A stretch of DNA of 64,000 nt from Amphirosellinia nigrospora (GCA_004123355.1 SCHM01000008.1:553501-617500); one strand, 5' to 3'. Shown: positions 13,481 through 27,009, numbered from the stretch's first letter. A program made the numbers and translations. The notes: generated by a model from the letters alone, not told the origin.

Positions 13481-16400
13481 TCTGCGCGATATATGTGCGA
13501 TGAAATGACTAGCAGATGTTGTATATACACTTGCATATTGTCTTCCTTTGGACATGAGCCTTCTGATATTACCGGCGGTTCGGGTTGTTTACTCACACTT
13601 AGATTTATGTTGGGGAGACAACTGGGAGGTTACCCATGATGTTATGTGAAGTCGAGAAGAAGAGCAGTATTTTCTACTTCTTTATACCCTCTCTGTATGT
13701 ACATAATACATGTATAAGGTTTCAACGTTAGCATGCTTATATTTATGAATTCTATTTGAATATTTCAGTGTCTGGATGTTTACCTGATGTTTCTGCCCTG
13801 TGTTTTGTCATGGTGGCTATGATTCCCGTCTTCCATATGCATGTGTATATTTTAGCATATAAGGAGTCCTGAAATAATTCAATAAGGGGCAGTCGAAATG
13901 AGGAAATCTGTCTTAGAAGGCGAAAGTCCCGAATCCGGACGTAGGGAAACATCACCACAGTATAAATCTTGCGGAAGAGAATATACGAATGATCAATCTC
14001 ATGAAAGGTAGAAGTTATTGCCAACACACACTTACGTGGTGCTACCTCTACCTAGGTATCTCAGATCATCTAACTTCCAAGTTCTATGTAGGTAACGGCA
14101 ATAGCCTATAGAATTACACGTATAGTGTCACGTGTGTGTGACCTCCGGAACTAGGTTACGCCGCTCCCGTGACTTGACCAGAGCTTCGAAAGTTGATGAT
14201 CACTGGATCACTTTACGGGTTTGGTGGGTCTTAGTTCGTGTATAAGGATGGCTTGATGGATATATGGTTATGTAGGTATTTAGGCTACTTGTGAGGTGTG
14301 GCTGACAAGTCTAATCCAGACAGTCGTAAGGGGGGATTCAGGAGAGTGTTTATTTGGGGCGGAGTTCTCGTACGGGCGTTAGAAGCAGATGGCTCGCTAA
14401 AGTTGCGGCATGCCATCACCTACGGTCAGGATTTACCATTACCGTGGGAAAATCCTCGTGGTGTTGTCATGTCTCGGCGTGGCACGGTTTGAATCGCGGC
14501 ATGGATAGATGAGTGGCTGCAGACGTCAAGGCAGCCACCTTGATAGCGCCTTGCTGATATAGTGCTGCATGCTACGATCACTCGATCACCCAGGTCGAAT
14601 AATATTCGTGTGTACAACCAGGTACCAGCCCACGACAATGCTTAGGTCCTTCGCGCAATGGTCGGTGTCTGGACATACCCTATCCCAGAATATCCTGATA
14701 CTTCTTTTCCCGTGGCACGGGCCCCAGTTCTACAGACTAAATCCAGTGGCGGGCAAGCGGTAGGCCGTCTCCCCGTATCCTGGTACGATTTCGACCGGGA
14801 AAGACGTGGCTTGGTCACTGCTTATTACGGAACTGCATGGTGAATTCCCCGGAGACCGGGGTTGAGTGGGAGAGATTCAAAGTTGGTGGTGTTACGATGT
14901 CTTTTGGAGGGCAGGGGATATTTCTCAATGCCGTCTCTGAAGAAGGTCTAGAACCTCGAGCGCAACAACGAGAGTCTTGATCAACCCATGTGCCGAGCTC
15001 CGTGATAGGAGGCGTTGGATGGACGGACTGATGTGCTTGAATACTTGGTGTGTGCACGGGCAAGCCCCGAGGCCGAGAGCCATGCCTTCCCTGTGAGATG
15101 CAGAGGTCACCTCGAGATACATCTGCAGTCAGAATTGCGACGTGCAACCGAGAGGTCGTGTCTTGGACCACGTGTTGCCGCCAGAAGCGTTCCATTCACC
15201 TTTCGTAGGCGAGGCTAGTCTCTGTAAGGGGTGTTCCCCGTTGTACAGCGTCCGAGCAGCGGTGTATAGGGTGTGAGTAATTCCTATACAACGCTTGGGA
15301 TGCGCTAGGATCTTGCCAAGTTAAGCGTGGGGGTGGGTAGTGAAAGAGAATAGCTGTGATCTGATCAGCCTTGGTAAGCTAGCCCTGGATGTAATTCCTC
15401 ATCGTCATGACAGTAGTAACGTGACAAGACGCGGGCTGTAGATTGCGTGTAATATCTTGCCAAGTGACGATTTGGGATATATTGTCAGAGACAGAGCACC
15501 CCCCGATACGGTCGAGCGCTAATAGGATTCCAACCCGAACCCCCTATCTCTCGCTCGTGACCCGACTGTTTGTTTAGGACAACCCTTGGTCAGCACAAGG
15601 CTAGGATATGCCCTGAACAGTTTCAGTTCGTTCCACGACGCGCCTCCAAGTACCGCTGTTTCTAGACCAGTCTTTTGCAAAATGCACTTCAGTTCACAGT
15701 GTCATGAGAGGCAGTGTGTCAGGCGCTAAGGCCGCAGGAGGGGAGCTGATCTGCCTATCTAGGTTATGTTCCGGGTCTTAGTTATACAAATCGGAGTCCT
15801 CATGACTACGTGTGGAAGGTTCGGTGATCAATAGTATCAAGCCCTGCCAGGGACTTTGTACTTCATCTAACTAATAGACACTGTTTCAATGCGGAAGTAT
15901 CTTAAACTTTGCTCTTATGCTAATGTAACTAAATAGGAGGCTGCGCTATTTCCGTTGTGACAAGTTGTAACAAGTTATAATCCATACTTATGGCCTAGCC
16001 TAGTAATAGATAACTTTAGTAATGACCTATTGATAACTGCCCTCTGCTTTAAGACCACAAAGTCTAACATAGTATACAAGATTTCAGTAACTCTAATGTA
16101 ACTTAAGACGTGTAGTAATATATCGTATCTGCCAGATAGGTGTTACTAAACCATATATTCTCAGAATCGATCTATTGGTTTAAATTAAAATTAAGACTCG
16201 ATGCGCGTTGTCGTGATCCTGTTTGACGGCCACCCCAAGTTTAGTAAAGATTATCGTAGCTTTACGAAGAGGTCTAGATCGATCGGTCGACTAATTTTGG
16301 TAGTATGTCCGTGTTTTCTAGGCCAAAACAGAGGTATCGTCATACCTTGTTGTCGTTGGGTGCAAGGTTGCAAAATACTGCCCGAGTTTAGATTAATCTA

Positions 16401-19400
16401 TAGCGAAGGTTTATTCTTATCATGAAGAATCATGAGAGATATTATTTCTCAAGCTGGTAATTGGTGCATAGAACCTAAGGCGCGTAGTACTTTGCTAAGC
16501 CGTGACTAAATATCTGATATATTGTCTGAGATAGAGAACGGGTTGATGGCCTATTACACGGCGGACGCCGGCGATGCCCTCAAGCCGCTCCAGGGTTACG
16601 CGGCGCGGGAGGCTATTTCCCATACTTGATAATCCACATCTTTCCAATATCTCCCCAATGAGAACTAAAAGTACACGTGATGGTCAAGCCGCGTCCGTAG
16701 GCCCCGCCGCTTGTCTCGGCTCGTGATCGGTGTTATATATGCAACCGTCGATCTCTCACGGAGGCTGAACGAATGAAAGTAAAAGTCCATGATATCATCG
16801 ACCTCATAGGCCAAGTTGAAAAATTGCCATCGTGAAAGGCGGCAGTCTACCGCTGTACGTCGGTATCTACAAAATAGGTTGTCTGGGATGGGATACCCAA
16901 TACAGACCAGCGCTTATGGGATTCAGACGCAATCCTTCCTTCTATTTGCCTCGTGACCCGGCTGTCAGAAATCCCTCTATTGGCACAAAGCTAGGATATC
17001 CCTTGAACAATTGTTTTTCTAGCACGCGCAAGGCTCCAGAGATAATCTTTGTGGTTCAACTAATCTATATTGGCATGTTTTAGTTTTACAAATAATAAGA
17101 GGTATTGTATAGGACTCTGGTAACGTTTACATGAGACTCAAGAACAACTCTGTAGTATCTCCCCAGTTTTTTGACGTTACTACGGAGCTAAATCTTCTCT
17201 CGTATCCTAGTCCCAATTAAATATTCGCTGAGCGGCGTCTAATAGATGATGTCAACGACCCCGTTTTTGAGGTAGGCTATAAACACTTATTGTTGCGCTA
17301 AGGTCTCAACCCACATTCGCGGTCTAATCTATATGTTTCAGGTGTGCCTTGTGACAAAGGGGAATGCAACTCTATGCCGGTCTATCCTAGCTGACGGGAG
17401 ACGCCGTGTTGAGGATGGTTATCCGCTCTTTTGAGTCAAAATGGCTCCAAACTCCAGAGAAGAGGTAACGTTTACGGTATGTAGAAGGCATGTTGTATCT
17501 TGTCGTGTGATAGGCAGGTAGGTAAGGTCAAAACGTCTCTCGATTGGTACAAAACTAGGATATGCCTTGAAAGATTGTCGTTCCGCAAAGTGCTGAGGAA
17601 TTACATTCCTGGCTAGGCCAATCTATATACGGAATAAAACTTGGCCTGAAAGTGTCGTGACCCCTACATAAAGTGATCATCGGCGACTAAAAACCGGGTT
17701 TGGGGGCCCTGTCAACGCCAGGTACCTACTCAAATTGTCCGCGTGCTAAGACCCGAGCGGAACCTCCCTCGAAGAAAAACAATGGATCGTCTGAAACAGG
17801 AAATGGGGTAGGGTACCGATATGCGGGTTGATATGCAGGTCGGTAGGCAGAAAGTGGAACGGATTGGACGGTTGGCGGGTATGGACATGCGGATAAGGGA
17901 AATTCCTTGGAAATTCATTTTTCTTTTCTTTTTTTCCCTTGTTGATCCCTCAAAACCGGGGACAGAGCAGGTGAGGCGGATAAAAGTACACTTAACTCAA
18001 CTCGGGCAGATGGGGGGCAGGCGAGCAAGCCGTTCCGTATTCATGGTATCCGTGGGTTGATGCACGTCAGATCGGCCATATCTATCTTTCTACTTGCCTG
18101 TGCTACCTTAATAGATATGCACTTCTTGCATGTGGTATGATTTAAGGAGGCTGGATTAATTCTCGGCGTTCAGTCAAGTCAACGGCTTCTATTGATAACT
18201 GTTTTTGTGGGTGAATGAGTTAAAAAGAGATGATTGGAGAATAAAGAATAGTATTTACTAAAAAGTAATAGGAGAAAGCAAATGATAAAAATAGAGTTAT
18301 AGATTCATGGGCCCCTGGAGTTATGGAGTCATAGATTCATGAAATCGGGGTTTATGAACCGATTTTGATCTCGACTTCTGATTTGTTTACCCTGAGTAAA
18401 CAAATGCCTGCCGGCTTATCTTGAAGGAGTTACTCGGGATTCACACCTACCTGCCTCTCGGGCCCATACCTAGGTAGATGGGAAGGCAGACCGTGTCAAG
18501 CTGGGCCTCCATTAGCAACCTATAGGATAGATACGGAATAGATGCAGGGTTGGCCGCTAGGTTATATGCCGTTAGGCGAGAACAATCCATACATACAGAT
18601 ATCCATCCATACATGTAAGCACGTCAGCAATGATTTGTTCTCGCACACACACACATACATGCGTAGACACATCAGTACGTAGCAATATCATCAGTAACAC
18701 GGCTAAGACTATACTACCCCAATCTGTCCGCTATGGAATACATGGAATACACGCCAATGTATGCAGAAGCATGCATATACACATGCATGACGAGTGACCC
18801 ACGTACATCCGCGCCACCATACACGTTAATAACAATCATAATCATGTAGGTACTAATAAAAATGTGAGGTGAGAACCGCGGTTACCGACCGACTGGTTGG
18901 TTGGTCGGCTCGGTCGGCCGGTGAGAAATGATTACCCCCGGGTTACGTTGTGTGGCTACGGTTATATGGGGCTGTATTTTGTTGTTGGCGTGGCTTGCTG
19001 CTTTCGTGGAAAATCTGCCTACTTTTGCCCCTTTTCTTCTCCGTCGGCTTTTCCTCTGCAGACGCCAGGGTTTTCTGGTTTGTTTCGTCGGCTGTCTCGG
19101 AGCGAAAACCGCATTCGCTTGGACGCCAGGAAGGACTTTGCGAGTTCATATTGGGACTCGGTGCATGCGAGGAAGGTTTCTCGAAGCTGTAGTTTGGCCG
19201 GCTTGCTGCAAGCGGTGGACTGAGTAGACTGTAGGTTGCGAGCTGTTTATTCTTGTTATAAGGGGGAGGGGACTGTAATATAGCTTTTTTCTATAACAGA
19301 TCTGTAAGTTAGGTAGTATCGGAAAAAGAAAAAACCAACAAACATGAACCGTGATGTGTCGAGCAGTAAACAATACTAATAACCAACGACGTTAACCACC

Positions 19401-19742
19401 CATTCCTCTTTACCCTTGAAAAACAAGTACCTGGATTAACAAATAGACAAAGGACCAAATATGCAACGAAAGTTGTCCATTATAAAACGAGTCGTAAACA
19501 CATTCTAGTGCACCACGGATATCGTATCGTAGCCGGACAAATAAAAATTACAATATGACCATCCCATCCCTTCACTCCTTACACTTGACTCGACCATAAG
19601 AAAATGGAGTATATAATAGTAGGTAGTAAGATCGTAGCGTCGTGAGGCTAAGGCTTTCTCTTTTTTCCGAAGAATTTTTCTTGGAGGGAAAAATAGTAAT
19701 CATTAGACATGATAGTGGTAGCATGTTCTGGTACACCATCGT
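13481..19742. other. Long intergenic stretch with degenerate repeat DNA, no supported gene
   Basis: 6.3 kb between phospholipase B and the caspase-like gene, both ending here (convergent). About 15.47-17.64 kb holds diverged repeat copies, entered separately. Segments 15.85-16.20 and 18.2-18.4 kb are visibly AT-rich and full of stops. Short CA-, CATA- and ATCC-type repeats occur at 18.58-18.80 kb. At 18.9-19.2 kb three overlapping plus-strand frames are open at once, none with a recognisable domain; I do not call a gene. Confidence 0.6.
15470..17640. repeat. Diverged dispersed repeat, several partial copies
   Basis: A recurring block with a core like CACAAGGCTAGGATATGCC appears near 15594, 16982 and, as ACAAAACTAGGATATGCC, near 17549. 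Copies near 15540 and 16950 also share an upstream CTCGTGACCCGRCTGT. A second shared piece, GATATATTGTCNGAGAYAGAG, occurs near 15476 and 16516. The copies are all in the same orientation and diverged, with many C/T and G/A differences, and carry no open frame of note. This fits old transposable-element remnants altered by repeat-induced point mutation, but no terminal repeats or target-site duplication were found, so the element class is unknown. Confidence 0.5.
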
Positions 19743-21614
19743 TCATCTAAACGTATAGGGACCATCGACTTTCACATCCCGAATTCCTTCGGGCATCATC
19801 CGAAACCACTCGGCCCAGTTCTCAAGACTGAGTGACTCGTCCGTCAACCGGACCGACAGCGTCATTTGCGGTCCCGCGTGCGTGGATTCTGTAGGACTAG
19901 AGTGTGGTTTCGGGTGTTGGAGCGGTAGTGGCGATAGCGTAATAGAAGGTAGTCGAGCATTCCCCGAGGTTTGCATGTGCAAGGGAGCAGGGAAGACGGT
20001 CGCCGCCCCCTTTTCCGGATACCTGTCGAGGATAAGTTTCGGGAAAAGGTGTAGAAGTTTTGAGTGGAGCTCAGCTGCCGATAATGCGGGTAAGCGTTGG
20101 ATGACTCGTGATCGAAGCTGCTCTGTTAGTGCCCTGGTAAAGATGCCGCGCTCGAGATATGGTAATAGTCTTCTGGTGCCGAGGCTGCTATCAGTTCCAA
20201 AACACCTCTCCGACGGACCATTCTTGTTGCCGGATAATATATCGAGTCCATGATGATTAACGTGTCCGAATTAGCTTCTTCCAGGATGTGCTGGATTCCA
20301 TTCCACCGTATTGTGTCAGCTTTCTCGCGGTTCCGTGAACTGACCCATAGTTAATAACCAACCCTGGGCTGCTCAAACAGGAATTTCCTCACCTCGATAG
20401 AACCATCTCTCTATTGTCGTCCAGGTAGCTATATCCGTTGTAATACACGATTTTCAAAGTATCTCTCGTATCGCTTTTGTCGATGAATTCGTTGATAATC
20501 TTGGATAGCCACCTCCAAGGGTTGGAGTAACCATCTCGTACAGCTGAAGGGATTTTGATGATCTCAGGCGCAAAATGATAGTACTTTTGGAACACTTCGG
20601 CTAGTTCTTCCACCGCCGCTGCTATATTTGACTCATGCTCGTCTTGCCAATAAATCAGGAGCGCGTAGACGTTGGAATACCGACTCCTATATGGCGTAGA
20701 GAGGATCTTGGAGGCCATGCTTTCCAGGTCGTGCTTGATAGATCCCACGTGCGGTATTGAATATGGCGACTGAGATGCTGCAAGAGGGCTCGGGATGGAC
20801 AAATGCCTGTCTATCCTAGGTCCGGAAGGAAGGGGAGTCCTATTAATGCGAGTCTCGCTGGGAGACGTTCGACCTGGGTTGGACTGTGGATTAGGGGTAG
20901 CAGGGGTCGGATCGACGTCCATTTCCTGCGAGTTTTGAGCATAAGGGGGAGGGGGTGGCCTCATCTGGCTCGGTGCCGGACTTATAGGCCGCCCAGCAAG
21001 AGTTGCAAGCTCCTGAAGCGGACTCGAAGAGCGGTACTTTTGTACGGCCTCTTCCCAAGACATGTTGTGATGATTTGGATGGCACTTTGACGCGGGATAA
21101 TGTAAGCTGCATACTCCATACTGGAAAAACAATTCGCCCGTTACAGACGGCTCTAGTTACTTACAGCGACTCGGCGTCTACGGCAATCGGGACAGGCGCC
21201 GAGTTTGCGGATCAGGGCAGCCTTTTCCCTCTGCGCCGCCGAGAGGGGACCAGTTCGTCGACGGTTTGCTCGACGATTGCTCGAGATCTCGGAGCCATCT
21301 TTGACGGAAAAGATGGACTGGGACGACTCGACACTATAGGCTGTAGTGGTTGTGTCAGTCGATGTAGTCGTGACGACAGTCGTGTCGGAAGCATTGGTCG
21401 AAGTGCTGGAAGCCGTATCTTTCCTCATGGGCGGCGAAGACTGACTGACAGAAAAATCCGAGTGATTCTCGATCTTCAAGGGCTCGGGTGGTCCAAGGTG
21501 GGCGGCGTGTGGCAGGCGAGGCTGCTGGGGAGTCTCGTAGACATGTTGAGATCTATCATCCGTCTTGTTGGTGCTTTTGGGGAACGACTCTGCCAAGGAC
21601 GGTGCGGGATGCAT
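19743..21614 (-). CDS. Caspase-like (C14-fold) protein with N-terminal CPDCRRRR motif; catalytic residues missing
   Basis: Exon 1 (21614-21165) holds a Ser/Thr-rich region and the fungal motif ANRRRTGPLSAAQREKAAL, followed by KLGACPDCRRRRVA. An 80-bp intron (21164-21085) joins this to CHPNHHNMSWEEA, giving a Cys/His cluster. A Pro-rich linker leads to a caspase-like fold: first strand VYALLIYWQDE, then LKIVYYNGYSYLDD where active relatives have YYxGHG, so Tyr replaces the catalytic His. A second intron (20392-20340) follows, then TLIIMDSIYYPA, where Ile replaces the catalytic Cys. One frame change near 20147 is needed before the tail (RALTEQLRSRVIQRL ... DGPYTFR, stop at 19743). The start is the first ATG (MHPAPSLAES). 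Function is unknown; a regulatory pseudo-protease is inference. An upstream GTG in frame is unlikely to be the start. Confidence 0.72.
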
Positions 21615-22811
21615 ATCGTTAGGCACTCCTCGTCACAGCGTGTAATGGCTACCTCATACTGAAGGACTGGCGGCCACGTCGTTGCTCGCTCGGTTGTTCC
21701 GCAGAGGCTAAACTCAAAGCTGTCGAATGAGGCCCAACGCTGACGGCAGTGTGCTGAAGTTGGGCTGTCATACAATAACAACAACAATAACGACAACACG
21801 CGCGCGGATGGTTGTATAGTGCGTAGATGGTGCGATTTGACAGACGAGTAGCCGTAGATGGCCAAGAATCGAATAGGAAAAGAGTGGATGTTGGGCAGAA
21901 GCAAGCTACCTGAAGTCGGTAGGTAAGCTAAGTCCACAAGGTAGTGCTCTACACAGCATGAAGGCTATCGCGGGTGTGCAGAGGCGGGTAGAGCACTATC
22001 CCCTGCCATGGCCCAGCTAAGGTAGCATGTAGGTAGTAGTATGTGGTATGTAATATGTAGGTACGTATGTGATTCTCGCGTGTTTACCTGATGGCTGTTC
22101 CAGAAGGGTGAGGGTGATATGCAGGTATATATAACTTACATCTATGGGGACCCGTCTTAAATTGTGATACAGACGGCTTATAGGCCTCGACACATGGTTG
22201 CACGAGGAAAACCTGGAGCTGCTGTGTTCTAAATAGGCAGACACTGCCGTAATAAGGTGGTATAGGGTAGTATGAGGGTATTATTACGAATGCTTGGGTA
22301 CTGTTCGACTCACGGAATAGGTTTGGGACAAGTGTGGATAGAGATAGTTCAAGACTCCACGAAGTAATGTGGGTAAGTTGTTTGTATAGAGCAGAGCAGA
22401 AAGGGCCATTATTATTCAAACAATGTTCAGGGGTTCGTCAGTTCGCTCGTTCCTCTCCATGTTCGTCAAACATCAACCACTGCCGGTCCAACGACCAATA
22501 CCACGACTTGGCGATTGACTGACTAACTTAACTGACTACTACTACGACTACCGCTACTACCTATCTCGTCACTCGCCATGATTATTATAGTGTCCATGTA
22601 CCTACGTGGGTACGCACGGGAGATACATCAGGAAGTTGGATCCTGCAAGTCAGAGATAGTTGTCTTGGAACTCATGTACCTCGTGAGTGGAGATGTTTCG
22701 AACATGGTTATAGCAATCTGTGCTTGGTCACGCCGTGTGGCCATGTGGTGAAGCCGGTATGTAGGCAGGTATGTAGGCTGTAGGCATCATGTAGGTAAGT
22801 TGGAATAGCCA

Positions 22812-22895
22812 CGGTCAGGGCAGGTCAGAGCAGGGCAGGCCAGAACAAGACACACAGCATAGCACACGCAAAGCACAGCACTGCACAGGATAGGA
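22812..22895. repeat. Degenerate CAGGKCAG / AGCACA repeat
   Basis: Imperfect tandem of GGCAGGTCAG-like units passing into AGCACA-like units. No coding potential. Confidence 0.6.
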
Positions 22896-24498
22896 TACGA
22901 CGGGACCCTGAAACGGAGAGCTGAGAGAGCGCAAGCCGGGGATTGCGAAGCGCCGTACGGGGACTTGATGTACTCAATTGCCTATCACGGAATAACAAAA
23001 CTCGACAATCCCTCTCTATCCCACCTTGGAATATCTGCTGTACTTACTTGTACGGTCAGTACTTGAGTTAAGAACAGGGACGGACAGGCCTGGCATTGGT
23101 ACGGCGGGTCCCCGATCTGAGACCCGACCCGCTTCCAGATCACACCCCTATTTAGTATTGGTATCCCGTACCGTGAGGACGTGCTTTTATTATTAGTACG
23201 ATTAGCACGTAGCACGTAACGGGTTTGATCCGTCATGGGCATCACCATTGCCATCACCAGTACCCCAGGGTGGCGTCAAGCGAGGTCAGGTCAAGTCAAT
23301 GGCCTTCTAAGATGATCAATCTCGTCGTCGCGACGTGGTGATATTTATTCTTCCCCACGGAAACCCAAACTTTGCATAATCCGGATGTCATTATGCAGCC
23401 ATGGAAGCTCGTACAAATCATATTGTCCGTCTATTATCGGCCTAACATGGATCTAAGCTAACCCCAGAGGAACTTAGCATCGTGGCTGAAAATGCCTATT
23501 TCGATGCATATCCGAAGGTGGTCCGAGTGTATACCTTTCCAGGTAGGTGTTTAGCCACGCCCCCGGTATAAGGTATAAGGTATAAGTGGGAGGGAGTTGC
23601 TTGGGCCATTCGTATCTGGCATCTATCTCACACAGCCTCTCTCATCAACTCTATACTACTACCTGTTATACTACTACGGTATATGGGATATGCCAGTTTG
23701 GCAGCCAGGGATCTGCCTTTCGGATGAAAGACGGGAAAGTCGATCATAACCTCAACTAATATTACCATAATATTATAGCGTGTGCACTCCGGCATGCTCT
23801 CTTCATCACCGGCAACGATACCGAAATTATCGAAAATTGTCACAGAGAGATCTAGATGACTGATTCTTTAATTTTGCTCAGGCTACGGCGGATGTTACCT
23901 TACAACTCAGGTATACATGTACACATCCAATGCTGCCTCAGCGAAACACGACGAGCCGCAAATTACCAATCAGGGCCATCGCCCGGCATAATCAATCATG
24001 CAGATTGGCCGACACACAATGGAGTCCACACTTGAGCGATACGCTTCTCTTTCTGGCCTGCACACACTCTATTTTCAGGTCGCGTCTACCTCTGAGGGCT
24101 TTGAGGGGAGGGGGGGGTCAGGGTAAGGGACGAATGACGAAAATAAAACGGTCAGAGGAACAATGAGGCGACGGAAACGCGGGGGGACCGACGCACGCGA
24201 GCGTTTACTACGCCATATATGCAGCCATCTACAGCAAGCTGCCCCGGGGAATGGGATAGACCCTCTCCTGCATTTCTTTTTTTTTTCCTTCTTTCTGCAT
24301 TTCTTTCTTTTCCACTATTCTCTCGCTGTGCCATCAGCCGACATCATTATTCGACCAATAGGGTCGCGTCGAATTTTCCCGCTTTTGGATTCGTCGACGC
24401 ACTCGAGCGAGGGGCACACGAGTGTACCTATGTCGTCGGCGGTAAGGGGGGTACGGGGGAAATTGTGCTTTTTTTCTACCAAGTCCAACGAAGTTACG

Positions 24499-24562
24499 AC
24501 ACAAGACGAGACAGGACAAGTCAAGACAGAATTGGACAGGACAGGACAGGACAGGATAGGAC
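24499..24562. repeat. GGACA pentanucleotide repeat
   Basis: About five near-perfect GGACA units at 24534-24561, preceded by degenerate ACAAG/ACAGG units from about 24499. It creates spurious open frames in two plus-strand frames. Confidence 0.8.
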
Positions 24563-25476
24563 CAGCCCAACCACGGCAGACGATGGTACGCTAGGTGTCT
24601 ATCTCATCAGACTTTGTTTTCTTTCAGGTCAGCCCCGACGTGACTAATTCGCTCAACCGGCCCAACTTGGTTGCTGGCTTGATGCGGATTGCCTGTCATC
24701 TCTGTCATCTGATTATACCAGGTCGACGTCTGGAGGCTTGATCGTCAGTAGACCCGAACTGGGTTTTGGCTGGTTAACGGGACGCGCTCCTTGTTCCTGC
24801 TGCTGCACTGCACGGTCTGCTACCCGCCTTCACCTAACATCCCGGCTGAAGGGTGCCGAGAGAGCAGCAGCATGACATCCCTCGAGAAAAACTTGCCGCG
24901 CTGCTGCTGCTACTACTGCTGCTTTACCTTGCACCATTACGCCGTCCATCGTATCATTCGCTTGATACTTCCTCGGTGAGGTAAAGTAGGTAACGTGGGG
25001 AATTCTCCCATGATTTGCACATGCGATTGGACTCTCTCTTCGGTCAGATACGGGGATATTAATCCCGGTCTCTCCAAGTCGTACCCCATTTTTATTTATT
25101 TTTTTCTACCTCTGTCCCCTCACATTTCGACGAATGTCCTTCTCTTCTATCAATCTCACCTTCTCGATACCCTTGTCTCGTAGTCTTATAAGTCTCTCTT
25201 ACCCGCCCACATGGTACACTCTCACTTATCGCAATCATTCTTACACCTACACTTACACGAATGCACTATGTAAGTTACTCACGATACGGTACCTCTTCCC
25301 GTGCCCCGTGCCCCGTAACCCGTAACCCGTCCCCCTCCTCTTCCCCCTCCACTCAGGCGGGGACGGACGGGCTTGGATTAGTGTAGATTTTGCCGAAATG
25401 AAACAGCCCATGAGAGGGCGCAACGTAGCGTGCAGCTGAGAGACGAGTCCATACAAAATCAGTCACCAGTGGCCAG

Positions 25477-25496
25477 TTTTTTTTTTTTTTTTTTTT
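25477..25496. repeat. Poly-T run, 20 bases
   Basis: An uninterrupted run of 20 T on the plus strand. It could be a poly(A) trace of a retroelement on the minus strand, but no element or duplication is visible beside it. Confidence 0.85.
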
Positions 25497-26756
25497 CCTT
25501 GCTTCTGGGGCGACCCCTGCCTACGACCAATCCCGCTGCTTCTGGAAGGTCAGTCGAACTGTGAGTGGACGCGGGCGATGCCTCGGCAGCCCTTCACCCT
25601 TCACCGAGCACCCGAGCCGCCGTCGTGCTGCCGCATCGCTCTCGGGAAACGGTAGGTTGGTAGGCAGGCAGGGAGGTGGCATAGGAGGTAAAAATACCCC
25701 CCTCCTCCCCTCCCTCTCACACCTCTCTTCTCGTTAGTCGGTATGGGTATTACACACCACACCTCATATCATTAGGTACGATACTACCCTCCCATCCGCG
25801 AAAACCTGTTCCGTCAGCCCTGTTGAGCGGTAGGGAAATCGCCCCTCTTTTCGTCGGATGGAGGGGGAGGGGGAGGGGGCGACGGATGGACGATCGATCT
25901 CAGTCGCCCACGCATACCGCACGGTCTATATAGATAGCCGATGGGGGTAAAAAGGGAGGGGGCAAGAGAAAATAGAATACTGATTAAACCCGATAAAGCA
26001 CAATAGGTCTAATTAGCTTAGGTAGGTAGGCGAAAGGACGCAAGGACGCAAGGGCGCAAGATGGTTAGAGCTGGACTAAATACCTCGGTAATGTCAAGGA
26101 CACCGAAGTTCCTTTTTCCTGCATGGGTATCCTGGTATGGATCTCGTTCCCCTGAAAACTTGCTTTTCTATACATTAGCTACATGAATGCAGACTTGTGA
26201 TAGCCTACCTTTTTGCTTACCTTTTGATTTTCTTTCCTGAGGCCGCAATGGATTAGTCTTCATCTAGTCTTCTACACTATACTAGTGCATCTACGCTGGA
26301 CAAATCGCCCCCACAGCGGGCCGACAACCCAAACCCACTACCATAGCGTAAGAGGCCCGGGTGTTGGGACTATCTCGTGAGGGATAAATTATCTCTTTAC
26401 AGTACTTACAAGTGTTTTCTTTCTCGTACAACCTCAAAGAGATCGGTACATAATTATGATCCACGTCTAGCTCCACCGGAAGTCCATCCGTTCCCGTTAC
26501 CCATTACGGGAACAGGGAACACGCCCGAGGCAAAGCCCGTGGTTTTGGAAACTAGCGAGCCAGCCCTAAGGAGTTCAGGGCAAGGGAGCCTTTTTTTTCC
26601 TCGTCGGATTTATAGTAGAGTAGAGTATTATACTTAGTAGCGCGACACGCCGAACAATTGAATTGAAACCCAACAAACGACTAACGGTGGCCCCGACCAA
26701 TTCACGTGGCTTGCATTAGGTTGCCGTAGCCCATGATTATATCATGATGCATTGTT

Positions 26757-26773
26757 TCTCTCTCTCTCTCTCT
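26757..26773. repeat. TC dinucleotide repeat
   Basis: About eight TC units. Confidence 0.85.
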
Positions 26774-26992
26774 ATCCCGAGCCCTGAGCGTATTTCAGTG
26801 AATGAGATACTTAGGTGTGAACACCAGCTCGGTCAAGGGAAAGGGGGGGCTAAGTACATACCGATCCATGCGACATGCGCATTACATACAACATCATCAT
26901 GTAAGATAACAATATGCATAGGTATAAAAATCTTGCCTTCGGTGTGAGGCTCGTGTGACCTCACCGGTGCGGTCTGTGAATGAACGAACAAG

Positions 26993-27009
26993 CGGGCGGG
27001 CGGGCGGGC
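26993..27009. repeat. CGGG tetranucleotide repeat
   Basis: Four tandem CGGG units; G-rich on the plus strand. Confidence 0.85.

Noticed and set aside
18897-19227. Three overlapping plus-strand frames (80-108 codons)
   Set aside because: All three frames are open at once, none shows a domain, and the minus strand is also partly open.
24163-24647. Two overlapping ~142-codon plus-strand frames
   Set aside because: They run through pyrimidine and GGACA repeats, giving repetitive peptides with no homology signal.
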